A DNA stretch of 17,780 bases from an uncultured Erysipelotrichaceae bacterium (GCA_900314345.1 OMUX01000015.1:1-17780); one strand, 5' to 3'; positions 1-6,976 are shown, numbered from the stretch's first letter. Notes: generated from the letters alone by a model not told the origin. Numbers and translations: made by a program.

Positions 1-83
1 CCTTCCTCAACAACTTCATTCCAGATGGCCAGGACAGATGCACAGTCCTTTTCCTCATATTCTCTCAGCTGATATGTACCCAT
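1..83 (-). CDS. GNAT-family N-acetyltransferase, N-terminal fragment (runs off left edge)
   Basis: Only the first 27 codons are inside the window. The ATG is the reverse complement of 81-83 and is preceded by a GGGGAGAAAG ribosome binding site. The visible start reads MGTYQLREYEEKD followed by a helix like CASVLAIWNEVVEEG. This matches the first strand and helix of GNAT acetyltransferases, which use acetyl-CoA to acetylate amines and in which 'I-W-N-E-V-V' is a common opening. A weak promoter may lie upstream on the minus strand (TTCACC, 17 bases, TAATAT, at about 136-108). The acetyl-CoA binding motif would lie outside the window, so the family call rests on the N-terminus alone and the substrate is unknown. 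Confidence 0.6.
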   Translation of the reverse strand, partial: MGTYQLREYEEKDCASVLAIWNEVVEE

Positions 84-152
84 GTTCTTTCTCCCCATGC
101 AATGAGTATATTATCTGCTGAACTGCAGCTGGTGAAAATGAAAACAAAATAC

Positions 153-181
153 TTCCATCTTTATGCCTTCATGGTTACAAT
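153..181 (+). promoter_or_regulatory. Possible promoter of the ribU transcript
   Basis: A TACAAT -10 box at 176-181 sits about 10 bases before the first paired bases of the FMN riboswitch, which is where transcription should start. The -35 region 17 bases upstream (TTCCAT at 153-158) is a poor match to TTGACA. The call therefore rests mainly on position. Confidence 0.3.
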
Positions 182-190
182 ACAGGTGAT

Positions 191-302
191 AAAACTCAGG
201 GCAGGGTGAAATTCCCGATCGGCGGTATACTCCGCGAACTGCAGAGCAGAATGATCCGGTGAAACTCCGGAAGCGACAGTAAAGTCTGGATGGAAGAGTT
301 GC
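191..302 (+). ncRNA. FMN riboswitch (RFN element)
   Basis: The conserved RFN blocks appear in order: TCAGGGCAGGGTGAAATTCC at 196-215, CGATCGGCGGTA, a variable arm ending near 252, GATCCGGTGAAACTCCGG at 253-270, then GCGACAGTAAAGTCTGGATG. The closing P1 helix pairs AACTC (193-197) with GAGTT (296-300). This aptamer binds flavin mononucleotide and normally switches downstream riboflavin genes off when FMN is plentiful. It lies directly upstream of ribU, as expected for a riboflavin importer. The match to the family consensus is very strong. Confidence 0.97.
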
Positions 303-327
303 GAAACTATTCTTTTTTATCAACCCG

Positions 328-372
328 GAGGTTTTTATCACTAAAAGCCTCTTTTCTTTGAGGCGGGAGGAG
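328..372 (+). promoter_or_regulatory. Riboswitch expression platform: terminator and alternative hairpin before the ribU RBS
   Basis: Bases 328-336 (GAGGTTTTT) pair with 343-351 (AAAAGCCTC) in a 9-bp stem with one G-U pair. The stem is followed by TTTTCTTT at 352-359, which looks like an intrinsic terminator. The same GCCTC (347-351) can instead pair with GAGGC (360-364), a 5-bp hairpin that disrupts the first stem and leaves the GGGAGGAG ribosome binding site (365-372) free. The two folds are mutually exclusive, as expected downstream of an FMN aptamer. How the aptamer selects between them is inferred, and control at translation is also possible. Confidence 0.55.
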
Positions 373-380
373 ATAAAACC

Positions 381-986
381 ATGACAACAACCACAAAAGC
401 ATCATCCGCAAGCCGTACCCGTGTCATCGCCGTTGCAGGCGTACTTTCCGCAGTGGCATTCGTCCTGCAGTACATCGAGATTGCAGTGCCGTTCATGCCA
501 GGTTTCATCAAGTTTGATTTCTCTGATCTTCCGGCATTGATCGGTGCGTTTGCATTAGGACCAGCAGCCGGTATCATCATCGAGTTCTGCAAGAACCTTC
601 TGCATTCCTTTGTCAGCAACTCTTTCGGCATCGGTGAGATTTCAAACTTCATTCTCGGTTCTGTATTCACATTCACAGCAGGTCTGATCTACAAGCGCCA
701 CAAGACAAAGAAGGGTGCCGTGATCGGCTCCCTGGTCGGTGCTCTTGCGATGGCAGTGATCTCTTATCCGGCTAACAGGTTTGTTGTTTATCCGGTCTAT
801 TATCAGTTCATGCCAAAGGATGTCATCCTGCAGGCATACCAGCTGATTCTTCCGAGCATGCAGTCTGTAGAGCAGAGCCTTCTGGTATTCAATGTTCCGT
901 TCACCTTCATCAAGGGCATGATCGATGTCGTGATTACCTTCCTTGTGTACCCGAAGCTTTCCCCGATTCTGCACGGAAGACATTGA
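381..986 (+). CDS. ribU: Riboflavin ECF transporter S component RibU
   Basis: This 201-aa membrane protein has about six hydrophobic segments and the length usual for RibU (about 190-210 aa). It binds riboflavin and works with a shared energy-coupling module (EcfA, EcfA' and EcfT, not in this window) to import it. The characteristic RibU stretch is present: FIKFDFSDLPALIGAFALGP at residues 52-71, then AAGIIIEFCKNLLH. The polar start MTTTTKASSASRTR before the first membrane helix is typical. The ATG at 381 follows GGGAGGAG at good spacing. The FMN riboswitch upstream independently supports the substrate. It is a single-gene unit converging on the gene at 1054-3681. Confidence 0.95.
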   Translation: MTTTTKASSASRTRVIAVAGVLSAVAFVLQYIEIAVPFMPGFIKFDFSDLPALIGAFALGPAAGIIIEFCKNLLHSFVSNSFGIGEISNFILGSVFTFTAGLIYKRHKTKKGAVIGSLVGALAMAVISYPANRFVVYPVYYQFMPKDVILQAYQLILPSMQSVEQSLLVFNVPFTFIKGMIDVVITFLVYPKLSPILHGRH

Positions 987-1053
987 AGCTGAAAATACTG
1001 CAGAGAAGACGAATTCCTGGCCGCAGCGGTATTCCCTGTACGGGCGCGGCTGC

Positions 1054-3681
1054 CTAAAGAATCAGATTCTCACTTCTGCGTAATTTTCTGGTGTAGACAA
1101 AAGCCAGAATCATGGAGATGGCAGTTGTCATGATGAAGCAGTCAATACCATAGGCCATCTGCCCGTAGTGCAGAAGATAGTAGACCGTATATACAAACAT
1201 ATGAATGAGGAAGACGAGCTTGCTGATCTTTCTCATTCTTTTGTATTTCGCGGAAGAAGCGGTATGAACCAGTGCGCAGCAGAGAAACAGTCCTGAAACC
1301 ATCAGGATGTCATAGAAGAGGGAACCATAGGATGTCAGGGAGAAATCCTTCATCTTTGCGAAAAAGGCAATAAACAGGAACAGCGGATAAATCTGTTTGT
1401 GTTTCAGCGGATATCGTTCCAGAAGAATACCCAAAGGAATGTATATTCCTGCCTGGAAGATCCTTCCGTTCTGGATCGTATTCAGGACAAGACTGTTCAA
1501 CGTCGTCTGAGCCGCAGTGGCAGGTGTGACGTACGCATAGTAATTGCCCATATTATAGAGCTGGTAAGAGCACAGGATCATCAGGAGCAGTGCCCAAGGA
1601 GATGCCTTGTGACGGAAAATCACGGAAAGGATGAGGGAGGCATAGATGACAGACAGGAGATACCACAGCTGCCAGCTGCAATTGTGATTGCCGACGAAAA
1701 CAAGACGTGTCAGATAATCCTGCAGACTGGCTGTGAATGTTCCGCCGTTCATTCTGTACCAGTTCAGCTCCAGAGGCAGATAGATGATATTCCAGACAAG
1801 ATACAGTCTGAACATATGTCTGATCTTTGCGTGAATCACTTCTTTGTCATGGACTGGATCATTCCATGACAGTCTGCGGCTGAGAAAATATCCTGAAGAT
1901 ACCATGAAGAAGGCATTGCATTGCCACATGAAGATATAGAATATCTTCCCGTACCATTCCGAGGAGATGCTGAAGGGCATGGTATGAATGACAATGACCA
2001 TGACTGCCATGACAACCATGCCGACATCCACCATGCCGTATTCCTGGTCTTTTAAGATGGGCTCTTTTCTTTCTGAAAGGAATACAGCACTTCGTGCTTC
2101 AATGGAAAGATTCTCTTCAAGAACACCAAGACCCATGGCTGCAAGCGGCAGCAGAGCCAGGAAGTACGGCAGACAGTATCTTGCCTTGGATTCCCAGACA
2201 AACTGGAAGATGAAACCGCCGATGAAGTAAATCTTCGGCAACAGAGATGCGATACTATGAGGATCATTCCTGTCCTGCAGAGAAGGATTCATGTACTTTC
2301 CAAGTGCAGACTGCTGCAGCGCATAGATGCATGCAAGAAGGTAGACCAGAGAGCTGAATACAGTCAGGATATCTTCGGTTCTTGAAAACCGGCTGCTTTC
2401 CAGGAACGTCTGCATGCCCGATGGCACAGGCTTTGAAGTGTCCCAGAGGTAAACCGTCATGGTCAGAGAATTGAACCAGGGATCGCACCATTGGCTGATC
2501 GTCTTTTCCCTGAAGAACTTCTTGTCGCGCACACCGGTGCGGTATTCTTCAACAGCAGTTCTGATCTGCTGCTGCAGCTGTTTCTTTGTGATGGAATTGA
2601 CCATGCCATTGTCAACGTATGCCTGGATATTGGATCCGTCATAGCTTCCTGGTCCGGAGATGCCATATGATGTGATTCCCATCAGGACATAGCCTTCTGC
2701 CGGTACACCTTCCGACTGCGGCAGGTCTGTATGCACTGCATACCACTGATCTATTCCACGCTGCACCGAAAAAACCGATAACGGGATCAGCAGACACAGG
2801 ATAAGAAGCTTCTTCACGTTTTTCCTTGCAGCATCCTGATTCAGGAGAATATACAGCAGGACCACCATGATCTCTGCGATACAGGCAATCTTTGCGGACT
2901 GATAGAACATGACCGCAAATGCTGTAAACAGTGCACAGAGGATTGCATCATGCCATCTGAAATCCCGGCATGCCCTGATCAGGAAAATGAACGACCAGAG
3001 GATCAGCGGCATGGCTATGACATTCCCGTAGACATATGTCATATACAGAAGCAGCGGAATGAAGATCAGTACAAGAAGACTGGAGCGTATTACAGTTTGA
3101 CTGTCGCTTTCATTCTTCCTGTTCAGCAGTCTTGCAAGATACACAATACCGGCAAAAGAAAAGACAGAAGCAATCAGATTGACGGGCAGCACGGATTTCC
3201 GGAAATCCGGATTGAACATTGCCAGGAAGGAATACATGAATGCCATGTACTTCTGGTGTGGATAAATCCGGTAGTAATCCACATTGCCAAGAGACCGTGA
3301 TCCTTCCGCAATCTCGCAGGCTGTGTTCCATACATAAGCCTGATCAGCAACCGGGAAGTAGGTGTATTCCCTGATCCACCGGAATCCGGCAATAGCAGAC
3401 AGGCACAAAGCAAGAATGAGGAAAGGGTGAACCCGAGTGTTCCTGAAGTATCTGTCATGAACAAGACTGATCACTTTCTTCAGAAGGATCAGAATCAATG
3501 CCATGACACATAAACCGGCAAAGGCCTTGAAAGGCCTTCGTTCTTCAATCGAGATGAATTCCTGGAAGTTCACATGGTCAAAAAGAGCACGGTAGTGAAT
3601 GCTCAGATGGAACAGATATGCCGTGATTACAATGAAAAGCCAGTTGATGACTGACTGCAGCAATGCAGGTATTTTCTGCAT
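1054..3681 (-). CDS. Fusion membrane protein: GT-C-type glycosyltransferase plus acyltransferase-3 domain
   Basis: This 875-aa protein has two membrane parts. The N-terminal part (about 1-535) resembles GT-C/GT39-like glycosyltransferases, which use lipid-linked sugars. It has two helices, then a loop with an acidic motif (PVADQAYVWN near 110-120), many further helices, a large extracytoplasmic loop at about 310-435, and a helix containing ESKARYCLPYFLALLP near 497-512, a signature of this group. The C-terminal part (about 548-870) looks like acyltransferase family 3, with a His in VIVIHTMPF near 566, FMVSSGYFLSRRL near 594, and WQLWYLLSVIY near 670. That family O-acylates extracellular sugars. 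The likely role is surface-glycan glycosylation and acylation by one polypeptide; the substrate is unknown. The start at 3681 (MQKIP) is preferred over 3687 because AGAGGA lies 7 bases before it. Confidence 0.7.
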   Translation of the reverse strand: MQKIPALLQSVINWLFIVITAYLFHLSIHYRALFDHVNFQEFISIEERRPFKAFAGLCVMALILILLKKVISLVHDRYFRNTRVHPFLILALCLSAIAGFRWIREYTYFPVADQAYVWNTACEIAEGSRSLGNVDYYRIYPHQKYMAFMYSFLAMFNPDFRKSVLPVNLIASVFSFAGIVYLARLLNRKNESDSQTVIRSSLLVLIFIPLLLYMTYVYGNVIAMPLILWSFIFLIRACRDFRWHDAILCALFTAFAVMFYQSAKIACIAEIMVVLLYILLNQDAARKNVKKLLILCLLIPLSVFSVQRGIDQWYAVHTDLPQSEGVPAEGYVLMGITSYGISGPGSYDGSNIQAYVDNGMVNSITKKQLQQQIRTAVEEYRTGVRDKKFFREKTISQWCDPWFNSLTMTVYLWDTSKPVPSGMQTFLESSRFSRTEDILTVFSSLVYLLACIYALQQSALGKYMNPSLQDRNDPHSIASLLPKIYFIGGFIFQFVWESKARYCLPYFLALLPLAAMGLGVLEENLSIEARSAVFLSERKEPILKDQEYGMVDVGMVVMAVMVIVIHTMPFSISSEWYGKIFYIFMWQCNAFFMVSSGYFLSRRLSWNDPVHDKEVIHAKIRHMFRLYLVWNIIYLPLELNWYRMNGGTFTASLQDYLTRLVFVGNHNCSWQLWYLLSVIYASLILSVIFRHKASPWALLLMILCSYQLYNMGNYYAYVTPATAAQTTLNSLVLNTIQNGRIFQAGIYIPLGILLERYPLKHKQIYPLFLFIAFFAKMKDFSLTSYGSLFYDILMVSGLFLCCALVHTASSAKYKRMRKISKLVFLIHMFVYTVYYLLHYGQMAYGIDCFIMTTAISMILAFVYTRKLRRSENLIL

Positions 3682-3720
3682 GATCATTCCTCTGAATCAT
3701 TGTACATTGATTGTGTCAAC

Positions 3721-3742
3721 TGAAAAAGCCCCGAAGGGCTTT
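3721..3742 (-). terminator. Intrinsic terminator with UUCG tetraloop after the 90-aa gene
   Basis: Read on the minus strand, AAAGCCC pairs with GGGCTTT (plus positions 3736-3742 and 3725-3731) around a C(UUCG)G loop, an unusually stable tetraloop. A five-T run follows. It lies 3 bases beyond the stop codon of the 90-aa gene and separates it from the fusion gene downstream. On the plus strand the T-run is short, so it should act mainly on minus-strand transcripts. Confidence 0.85.
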
Positions 3743-3745
3743 CAC

Positions 3746-4018
3746 TCAGGCAAACCATGTCTTGATGGTGCTGTGATGCTTTGCGGCAAGCGGCTTTTCA
3801 GGCTGCTTCTGTGAAGGAGAAGCGGTGAGCTTCCGCATCATGCAGCGCTCAATGGCGCGGATGACGGGAGCCGGAAGGTTCCGGGTGTCCGGGTCAAACC
3901 TCCAGGTACCGTCGCTCCTGCGGTAGAGGATGGACTGGTGGTTTCTGGTGCCAAGGCGCCAGGAGATGGTGATGGAGTTGGAGCTGCAGACAAGCTGTGT
4001 GACTGTGATTTTTGCCAT
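3746..4018 (-). CDS. Orphan small basic protein (90 aa), function unknown
   Basis: I do not recognise this protein. The start MAKITVTQLVCSSNSITISW looks like a short beta-rich segment. The middle contains YRRSDGTWRFDPDTRNLPAP (residues 32-51), followed by a helix-like VIRAIERCMMRKL and a Lys/Ser/Pro-rich basic tail ending KTWFA. No signal peptide or membrane segment is seen. Three things support a real gene: an AAAGGAGG ribosome binding site 8 bases before the ATG, an extended -10 promoter at 4104-4132, and a tight terminator just past the stop. The reading frame runs further upstream through the hairpin, but only this ATG has a proper binding site. The binding site is buried in a 12-bp stem, so expression is probably controlled or low. 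Nucleic-acid binding is a guess from charge only. Confidence 0.75.
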   Translation of the reverse strand: MAKITVTQLVCSSNSITISWRLGTRNHQSILYRRSDGTWRFDPDTRNLPAPVIRAIERCMMRKLTASPSQKQPEKPLAAKHHSTIKTWFA

Positions 4019-4020
4019 AT

Positions 4021-4091
4021 AAAAGGCCTCCTTTTCTCGATAGCAACGGGTACAGTAATCCCGTCTGCTATCTTGTCCTAGGAGGCCTTTT
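4021..4091 (-). promoter_or_regulatory. Long leader hairpin sequestering the RBS of the 90-aa gene
   Basis: A perfect 12-bp inverted repeat pairs 4021-4032 (AAAAGGCCTCCT) with 4080-4091 (AGGAGGCCTTTT). Inside it, GATAGCA (4039-4045) pairs with TGCTATC (4066-4072), and ACGGG (4046-4050) pairs with CCCGT (4060-4064), leaving one bulged base and a 9-base loop. That makes 24 pairs in 71 bases. In the minus-strand RNA, six bases of the AAAGGAGG ribosome binding site (4027-4034) lie in the outer stem, paired to CCTCCT. The stem runs straight into TTTTAT, so it could also act as a terminator or attenuator. No known riboswitch class was recognised. Confidence 0.75.
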
Positions 4092-4103
4092 GCCTGTGTG
4101 CAT

Positions 4104-4132
4104 AGAATAGCACCCGGAGGGAATGTGTTCAA
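4104..4132 (-). promoter_or_regulatory. Promoter of the 90-aa gene (extended -10)
   Basis: On the minus strand, TTGAAC (4132-4127) and TATTCT (4109-4104) are separated by exactly 17 bases, with TGC directly before the -10 box (an extended -10). Transcription should start near 4097, about five bases before the long hairpin, so the RNA would begin almost directly with that structure. Confidence 0.55.
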
Positions 4133-4190
4133 GAGTGAAATTCAGTTTTCTGCTTGCAGAAATCATGACTTGCTGTGTAGCATTACTGCC

Positions 4191-5060
4191 ATGAAGAACG
4201 ATAACAGGATGCCGGACAGGATTGATGCAGTTGTGGCAGATATAGACTTCACACTGACCGTGAAGAACGGACCTTTGCCAAAGGAAACCAAGGAAGCTTT
4301 TGAAATCCTGCATGCTCATGGCGTCAGGATCGGCCTTGGAACAGGACGCCAGCTGACGGATCAGGTACTGCAAAGCGGCAGGAACTGGGGCCTGAGCTTT
4401 GAGCTTGATTTCTTTGTTGGTATGAACGGCGGAATGGTCAGAGATTGTCAGACCGGCTATGCGTATCAGATGGATCTGATGAATGAAAAGGATATGACAG
4501 ATATTCTTTCAGCACTGATGCCTGTCATCATGGAACGGAAGATTGCCGTCAATGCAGAAGGCGGAGGAAATGAGTTCTGCATGAACTTCGAGCTGTATGC
4601 GGCGGACTTTGCAAAGCGGCATGGCAGTCCTTTGATTGACTGCAGCGGCGACATTCAGACATTCACTTCAAAGCCTTGTTTCAAGATGCTGTTCCGCTCG
4701 AAGAACAGGAATGATTCTGAAGCACTGCGGCAGCGGTTCCTGCAGTCCTTTCCGGAGCACTGGCAGATTGTTGAATCCTTTCCGGGGACACTGGAAGTCA
4801 TGCAGGCAGGCATCACAAAGGGAAGCGGACTGCGGAAGTATGCCAAAGAGGCAGGAATCCCGATGGAACACATCATTGCCTTCGGCGACAATGAGAATGA
4901 TATTCCGATGCTGAAGGAAGCAGGCTGGGGTGTCTGCCTTGCAAACGGCAGTGAACCGGCAAAGAAAGCTGCGGATGCAATAACAGAATATGACTGCCAG
5001 TCTGGTGGTGCTGGAAGATACCTGATGGATCATTACATCCATGAAAAAGGCTGGATGTAA
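4191..5060 (+). CDS. HAD-superfamily phosphatase, Cof/HAD-IIB type
   Basis: This 289-aa cytosolic Mg-dependent phosphatase has all four HAD motifs: nucleophile loop DIDFT (Asp17, Asp19), motif II LGTGR (Thr51), motif III Lys210 in GITKGSGL, and motif IV GDNENDIPM (Asp233, Asp237). The large cap inserted between motifs II and III and the total length fit the Cof/YwtE group, which hydrolyses sugar phosphates and related small phosphoesters; the exact substrate cannot be read. The nucleophile loop has Phe where DxDGT is usual, but both aspartates and the Thr are kept. The start is uncertain: ATG 4191 and ATG 4209 are both possible and neither has a good ribosome binding site. An in-frame GTG at 4098 lies in the opposite promoter region and is unlikely. 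The MATE gene follows after 49 bases. Confidence 0.88.
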   Translation: MKNDNRMPDRIDAVVADIDFTLTVKNGPLPKETKEAFEILHAHGVRIGLGTGRQLTDQVLQSGRNWGLSFELDFFVGMNGGMVRDCQTGYAYQMDLMNEKDMTDILSALMPVIMERKIAVNAEGGGNEFCMNFELYAADFAKRHGSPLIDCSGDIQTFTSKPCFKMLFRSKNRNDSEALRQRFLQSFPEHWQIVESFPGTLEVMQAGITKGSGLRKYAKEAGIPMEHIIAFGDNENDIPMLKEAGWGVCLANGSEPAKKAADAITEYDCQSGGAGRYLMDHYIHEKGWM

Positions 5061-5109
5061 GATTCACATGCTCATGAATGAGATGTGATTTCAGAAGGAG
5101 GAAGTGTAT

Positions 5110-6459
5110 ATGAAGAAGGCCATGACAGAAGGCAATGCATGGAAACAGATTCTGATGTTTGCTTTGCCTTTATTGCTGGGAAACCTGTTCCAGCAGACAT
5201 ACAACATGGCAGATGCGGCCATTGTCGGACAGACATTAGGTTCTGATGCACTGGCTGCGGTAGGTTCCTCTTCTTCCATACAGTTCATGGTTCTTGGCTT
5301 CTGCCAGGGCATTACCACTGGCTTTGCCATTCCTGTATCCGTTGCCTTCGGTGCAGGCAGGGAAGACAAGATGCGGCAGTATATCTACAATGCCGGCATC
5401 CTGTGTGTGATCACTGCGGCAATCCTGACGGGACTGACGGTATTCCTTTGCCATGGCATCATCCAGCTTCTCAATGCCCCGGCGGATATTGCCGGCAATG
5501 CATACACTTATCTTCTGATCATCTTCATCGGCATCCCTTGCACGATTCTCTACAACATCCTGTCTGCGATATTGCGTGCTGTGGGCGACAGCAGGACGCC
5601 GTTCCTCTTTCTTGCGTTCTCTTCCCTGCTGAACATCGGTCTGGATTTCTACTGCATCCTTTCCCTTGGCTGGGGTGTTGCAGGAGCGGCGATCGCAACT
5701 GTGTTCTCCCAGGGTGTCAGCGGCATCCTTTGCTGGATCCTGATTGCCAGGAAGTTCCATTTCCTGATTCCATCAGGAAGTGAGAGAAAAACCGACAGGG
5801 ATATGGTGAACAGACTGCTTGGCCAGGGTCTTCCCATGGGCTTTCAGTTCTCCATCATTGCCATCGGATCCATGGTCATGCAGATTGCGAATAATTCATT
5901 AGGCACGACATACATCTCAGGGTTTGCGGCGGGCATCAAGATCAAGCAGTTCACCATGTGTCCTTTTGATGCACTGGGGGCTGCGGTCAGTACCTTCATT
6001 GCCCAGAACCGCGGTGCCAGGAACATAGACAGAATCAAGACGGGATTCAAGGTCGGTGTTACGACGGCTGTTGTCTACGGCATTGTTGCCGGTGTGTTCT
6101 TAGTCACTATGGGCAGGACCATGAGTCTGTTGTTTGTGTCAGGAGACGAGACTGCCGTGCTGGATGCTTCAAGTGCGTATCTGCGGGCACTGGGTTTCTT
6201 CTACTGGCTGCTTGGGCTGCTGATTGTGATGCGCATGAGTGTGCAGGGTGCTGGCTGGAGCAGGCGTGCATTGTTTGCCGGCATGCTGGAAATGATCGCA
6301 AGAACACTGGTGGCAGGACTTCTGACTTCAAGATTTGGCTTCACGGTGATCTGCTATACGGATCAGTGTGCCTGGATGTCTGCGTTCATCTACCTCATTC
6401 CAACCTGGATCTCCGCCATGAAGTACACAGAGCAGGAGATCCGGAAGGAAACAGCCTGA
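5110..6459 (+). CDS. MATE-family multidrug/sodium-type efflux transporter
   Basis: This 449-aa polytopic inner-membrane protein has about 12 hydrophobic segments. The start shows the clear MATE opening: MFALPLLLGNLFQQTYNMAD then AAIVGQTLGSDALAAVG. The second half repeats the pattern (IIAIGSMVMQIANNSLGT, then FTMCPFDALGAAVSTFIAQN). MATE proteins export cationic drugs or metabolites using Na+ or H+ gradients; the substrate here is unknown. AAGGAGG lies 8 bases before ATG 5110, so this start is preferred over the GTG at 5104. It follows the HAD phosphatase by 49 bases on the same strand and may be co-transcribed. Its stop codon lies in a short palindrome shared with the convergent gene. Confidence 0.95.
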   Translation: MKKAMTEGNAWKQILMFALPLLLGNLFQQTYNMADAAIVGQTLGSDALAAVGSSSSIQFMVLGFCQGITTGFAIPVSVAFGAGREDKMRQYIYNAGILCVITAAILTGLTVFLCHGIIQLLNAPADIAGNAYTYLLIIFIGIPCTILYNILSAILRAVGDSRTPFLFLAFSSLLNIGLDFYCILSLGWGVAGAAIATVFSQGVSGILCWILIARKFHFLIPSGSERKTDRDMVNRLLGQGLPMGFQFSIIAIGSMVMQIANNSLGTTYISGFAAGIKIKQFTMCPFDALGAAVSTFIAQNRGARNIDRIKTGFKVGVTTAVVYGIVAGVFLVTMGRTMSLLFVSGDETAVLDASSAYLRALGFFYWLLGLLIVMRMSVQGAGWSRRALFAGMLEMIARTLVAGLLTSRFGFTVICYTDQCAWMSAFIYLIPTWISAMKYTEQEIRKETA

Positions 6460-6468
6460 GGTTCAGGC
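6454..6468. repeat. Short palindrome holding both convergent stop codons
   Basis: GCCTGA (6454-6459) pairs perfectly with TCAGGC (6463-6468) around a 3-base loop. The TGA of the MATE gene and the TGA of the opposite 123-aa gene are the two symmetric arms. No T-run follows on either side, so if it terminates transcription it does so weakly. Confidence 0.5.
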
Positions 6469-6834
6469 AAAGGCAGCGGAAACCTTGCTGTAGAAATCCA
6501 TCCATTCCTGGATCTCATCCCTGGAATAGCATTCATCCACCAGACGGTTGTAGAGCCTGTGGTAGGCCCGTGCCTTCTGAATACAGCTGTTCCACGGGTA
6601 GTTTTCAAGCACATGCAGGAAGGCATAAAGACGGGTGATATGCAGGGCACGAGGCTCTGCCTGGTTTTCTTCCAGGTAGTGAATGATCTGCCGGGTATCA
6701 TAGCCCCAGTAAAGCAGGGTGTTGATGGTTCTGTTCCTCTGCAGGCGGGAAGTGATGACCTCGATGGGGGATTCACCCATTGAGATCAGGTAAAAGGAAT
6801 CCGAGAGGGTTGTTCTGAATGATGTTTTGTTCAT
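6463..6834 (-). CDS. Small helical protein of unknown function (123 aa)
   Basis: I do not recognise the family. The sequence has no signal peptide or clear membrane span and looks mostly alpha-helical. It contains ITSRLQRNRTINTLLYWGYD (residues 27-46), a run IIHYLEENQAEPRALHITRL, and an aromatic-rich C-terminal half (YAFLHVLENYPWN, then AYHRLYNRLVDECYSRDEIQ). AAGGAG sits 6 bases before ATG 6834, which clearly selects this start over the longer open frame that would run back over the argS promoter. The gene is convergent with the MATE gene (3 bases between stops) and divergent from argS. An 11-bp inverted repeat in its leader may control it. Confidence is in the gene, not in any function. Confidence 0.7.
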   Translation of the reverse strand: MNKTSFRTTLSDSFYLISMGESPIEVITSRLQRNRTINTLLYWGYDTRQIIHYLEENQAEPRALHITRLYAFLHVLENYPWNSCIQKARAYHRLYNRLVDECYSRDEIQEWMDFYSKVSAAFA

Positions 6835-6850
6835 GATCTTCTCCTTGTCT

Positions 6851-6876
6851 GTCAGGACATCCATGGGATGTCTGAC
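6851..6876. repeat. Inverted repeat in the leader of the 123-aa gene
   Basis: GTCAGGACATCC (6851-6862) pairs with GGATGTCTGAC (6866-6876): 11 base pairs with one bulged G and a 3-base loop. It lies 17 bases upstream of the ATG, next to the ribosome binding site. TGTCTG recurs at 6846, 6869 and 6889. It could be an RNA hairpin or a protein operator; nothing in the sequence decides which. Confidence 0.5.
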
Positions 6877-6940
6877 TGTACTATTGCCTGTCTGAAGCGA
6901 TTTCCTCCGCAGAAACTGCACATTTTTCAGTTTTTTTCTG

Positions 6941-6969
6941 TGGACAGATGTCGGTGGAATTAATATATT
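6941..6969 (+). promoter_or_regulatory. Promoter of argS
   Basis: TGGACA (6941-6946) and TATATT (6964-6969) are separated by exactly 17 bases, each one mismatch from consensus. Transcription should start near 6976, giving a leader of about 130 bases. The -10 box lies in the perfect palindrome TAATATATTA (6961-6970), which might be bound by a repressor, though A/T-rich -10 regions often look palindromic. Confidence 0.65.
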
Positions 6970-6976
6970 AGTTGTG

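Noticed and set aside
1019..1053. Terminator between ribU and the fusion gene
   Set aside because: GCAGC/GCTGC with an inner CCC/GGG can pair (1023-1053), but the stem is interrupted and no T-run follows on either strand.
3691..3719. Promoter of the fusion gene (TTGACA at 3719-3714 on the minus strand)
   Set aside because: The -35 box is perfect, but the spaced -10 is TTCAGA, and the better TACAAT (3704-3699) is only 9 bases away, so no consistent pair exists.
3746..4132. Longer 128-aa version of the orphan gene starting at 4132
   Set aside because: It would translate through the promoter and hairpin and has no binding site; ATG 4018 has an ideal AAAGGAGG at 8 bases.
4154..4183. Promoter for the HAD gene (TTGCAG, 18 bases, TAGCAT)
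   Set aside because: Both boxes are weak and the start would fall at the first possible ATG, so I do not list it as a feature.
4098..4190. Longer HAD phosphatase starting at GTG 4098
   Set aside because: The extra 31 residues overlap the opposing promoter, have no binding site and do not resemble the family; HAD homology starts just after 4209.
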